Source of the DNA: Methanomassiliicoccaceae archaeon
GTDB lineage: Archaea > Thermoplasmatota > Thermoplasmata > Methanomassiliicoccales > Methanomethylophilaceae
Reading direction: 5' to 3'
Assembly (NCBI GenBank): GCA_009786295.1
Contig: WQTN01000083.1
Span: 1-6,129, forward strand
Length of the DNA stretch: 6,129 nucleotides
Shown piece by piece: positions 5,815-6,129 of the stretch (position 1 is the first letter of the stretch; every line of letters begins with the position of its first letter). A program made the translations under genes and the position numbers. The notes under the pieces are model-generated. The model saw only the letters and a list, made by a program, of their open reading frames with translations. It was not told where the DNA came from and did no database searches.

Positions 5815-6129
5815 ATGCCAGTTGATGAAAAGATAGAGAGCCAAATGAAAAAGAACCAATCCCTGATCGAGAGGATCGGCCTTTACATCCCCATCTACAA
5901 GGGGTACAAGGACAAGAATCTCCGCAGGGATGAGGATCGTGCCGTAAGGACCGAGGTTGCCAGGGTCCTCGAGAGAGCGAAGCTTGATCTGGTGACCGTG
6001 CAGAGAGCGACCGTGAACAATCTCGACCTTATGAGAGACACAGAAAGAATAAGAAGCAAAGCGGACCGCTATTACATAGATGTGAAGAAAGCGGTCAACG
6101 GATACAGCGCATTCCACTCATCGGTCAAG
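5815..6129 (+). CDS. Hypothetical charged coiled-coil protein, N-terminal 105 residues (3' end outside window)
   Basis: The gene starts right after the membrane protein stop behind a strong ribosome binding site and runs off the window with no stop. The visible 105 residues hold a short amphipathic N-terminus, the segment IGLYIPIYKGYKDKNLRRDE (about 20-39), and then a long, highly charged helix-forming stretch rich in Arg, Lys, Glu and Asp with hydrophobic heptad-like spacing (about 40-98), consistent with a coiled coil. There is no signal or membrane helix. The IPxYKGYKxKxxRR pattern recalls small coiled-coil proteins that I remember next to SPFH/band-7 or similar membrane-associated proteins in bacteria and archaea; this is memory-based and unverified. 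As the last visible gene of the run, it likely acts with the adjacent four-helix membrane protein. Confidence 0.8.
   Translation, partial: MPVDEKIESQMKKNQSLIERIGLYIPIYKGYKDKNLRRDEDRAVRTEVARVLERAKLDLVTVQRATVNNLDLMRDTERIRSKADRYYIDVKKAVNGYSAFHSSVK

Overview
The window looks archaeal, most likely a methanogen-related member of the Thermoplasmatota such as Methanomassiliicoccales. This is inferred from heavy use of AGG/AGA and ATA codons, A/T-rich TATA-box-like elements at the right distance from starts with little or no leader, a DUF2116-like archaeal zinc-ribbon membrane protein, and a two-CCG-domain iron-sulfur protein of the HdrD/GlcF type. Nothing in the window fixes the genus.

Left part (1-2640, + strand): a tight three-gene string. 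It starts inside a nickel-dependent lactate racemase family gene (larA, 5' end outside the window). After 1 base comes an HdrD/GlcF-type Fe-S oxidoreductase subunit (731-1828), and after 2 more bases a complete dihydropteroate synthase (folP, 1831-2640). LarA and the Fe-S subunit suggest 2-hydroxyacid (lactate-like) interconversion and oxidation. folP suggests folate-type cofactor synthesis and may only share the transcript.

Middle (2635-2961): a small minus-strand gene encodes an N-terminal zinc ribbon with a C-terminal membrane anchor. It converges on folP, and the two genes share one 6-base palindrome that encodes Leu-stop for both. Its start faces a 129-base divergent intergenic region with a palindromic TATA-like element and a second TATA box just before the next + strand gene.

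Right part (2962-6129, + strand): a compact run of four genes without confident named functions. They are a helical-repeat protein with a C-terminal split CxxC/CxxC zinc site, a 517-residue protein with an N-terminal zinc ribbon plus helical and beta-rich parts, a four-helix membrane protein, and the start of a charged coiled-coil protein cut by the window end. The spacings are a 4-base GTGA overlap, 4 bases, and 0 bases, so they are probably one operon. The first two share a D-x-PGRY segment and may be distant paralogues. This is the most likely place for an undescribed system, perhaps membrane-associated. There is no RNA gene, CRISPR array or insertion sequence that I can support.
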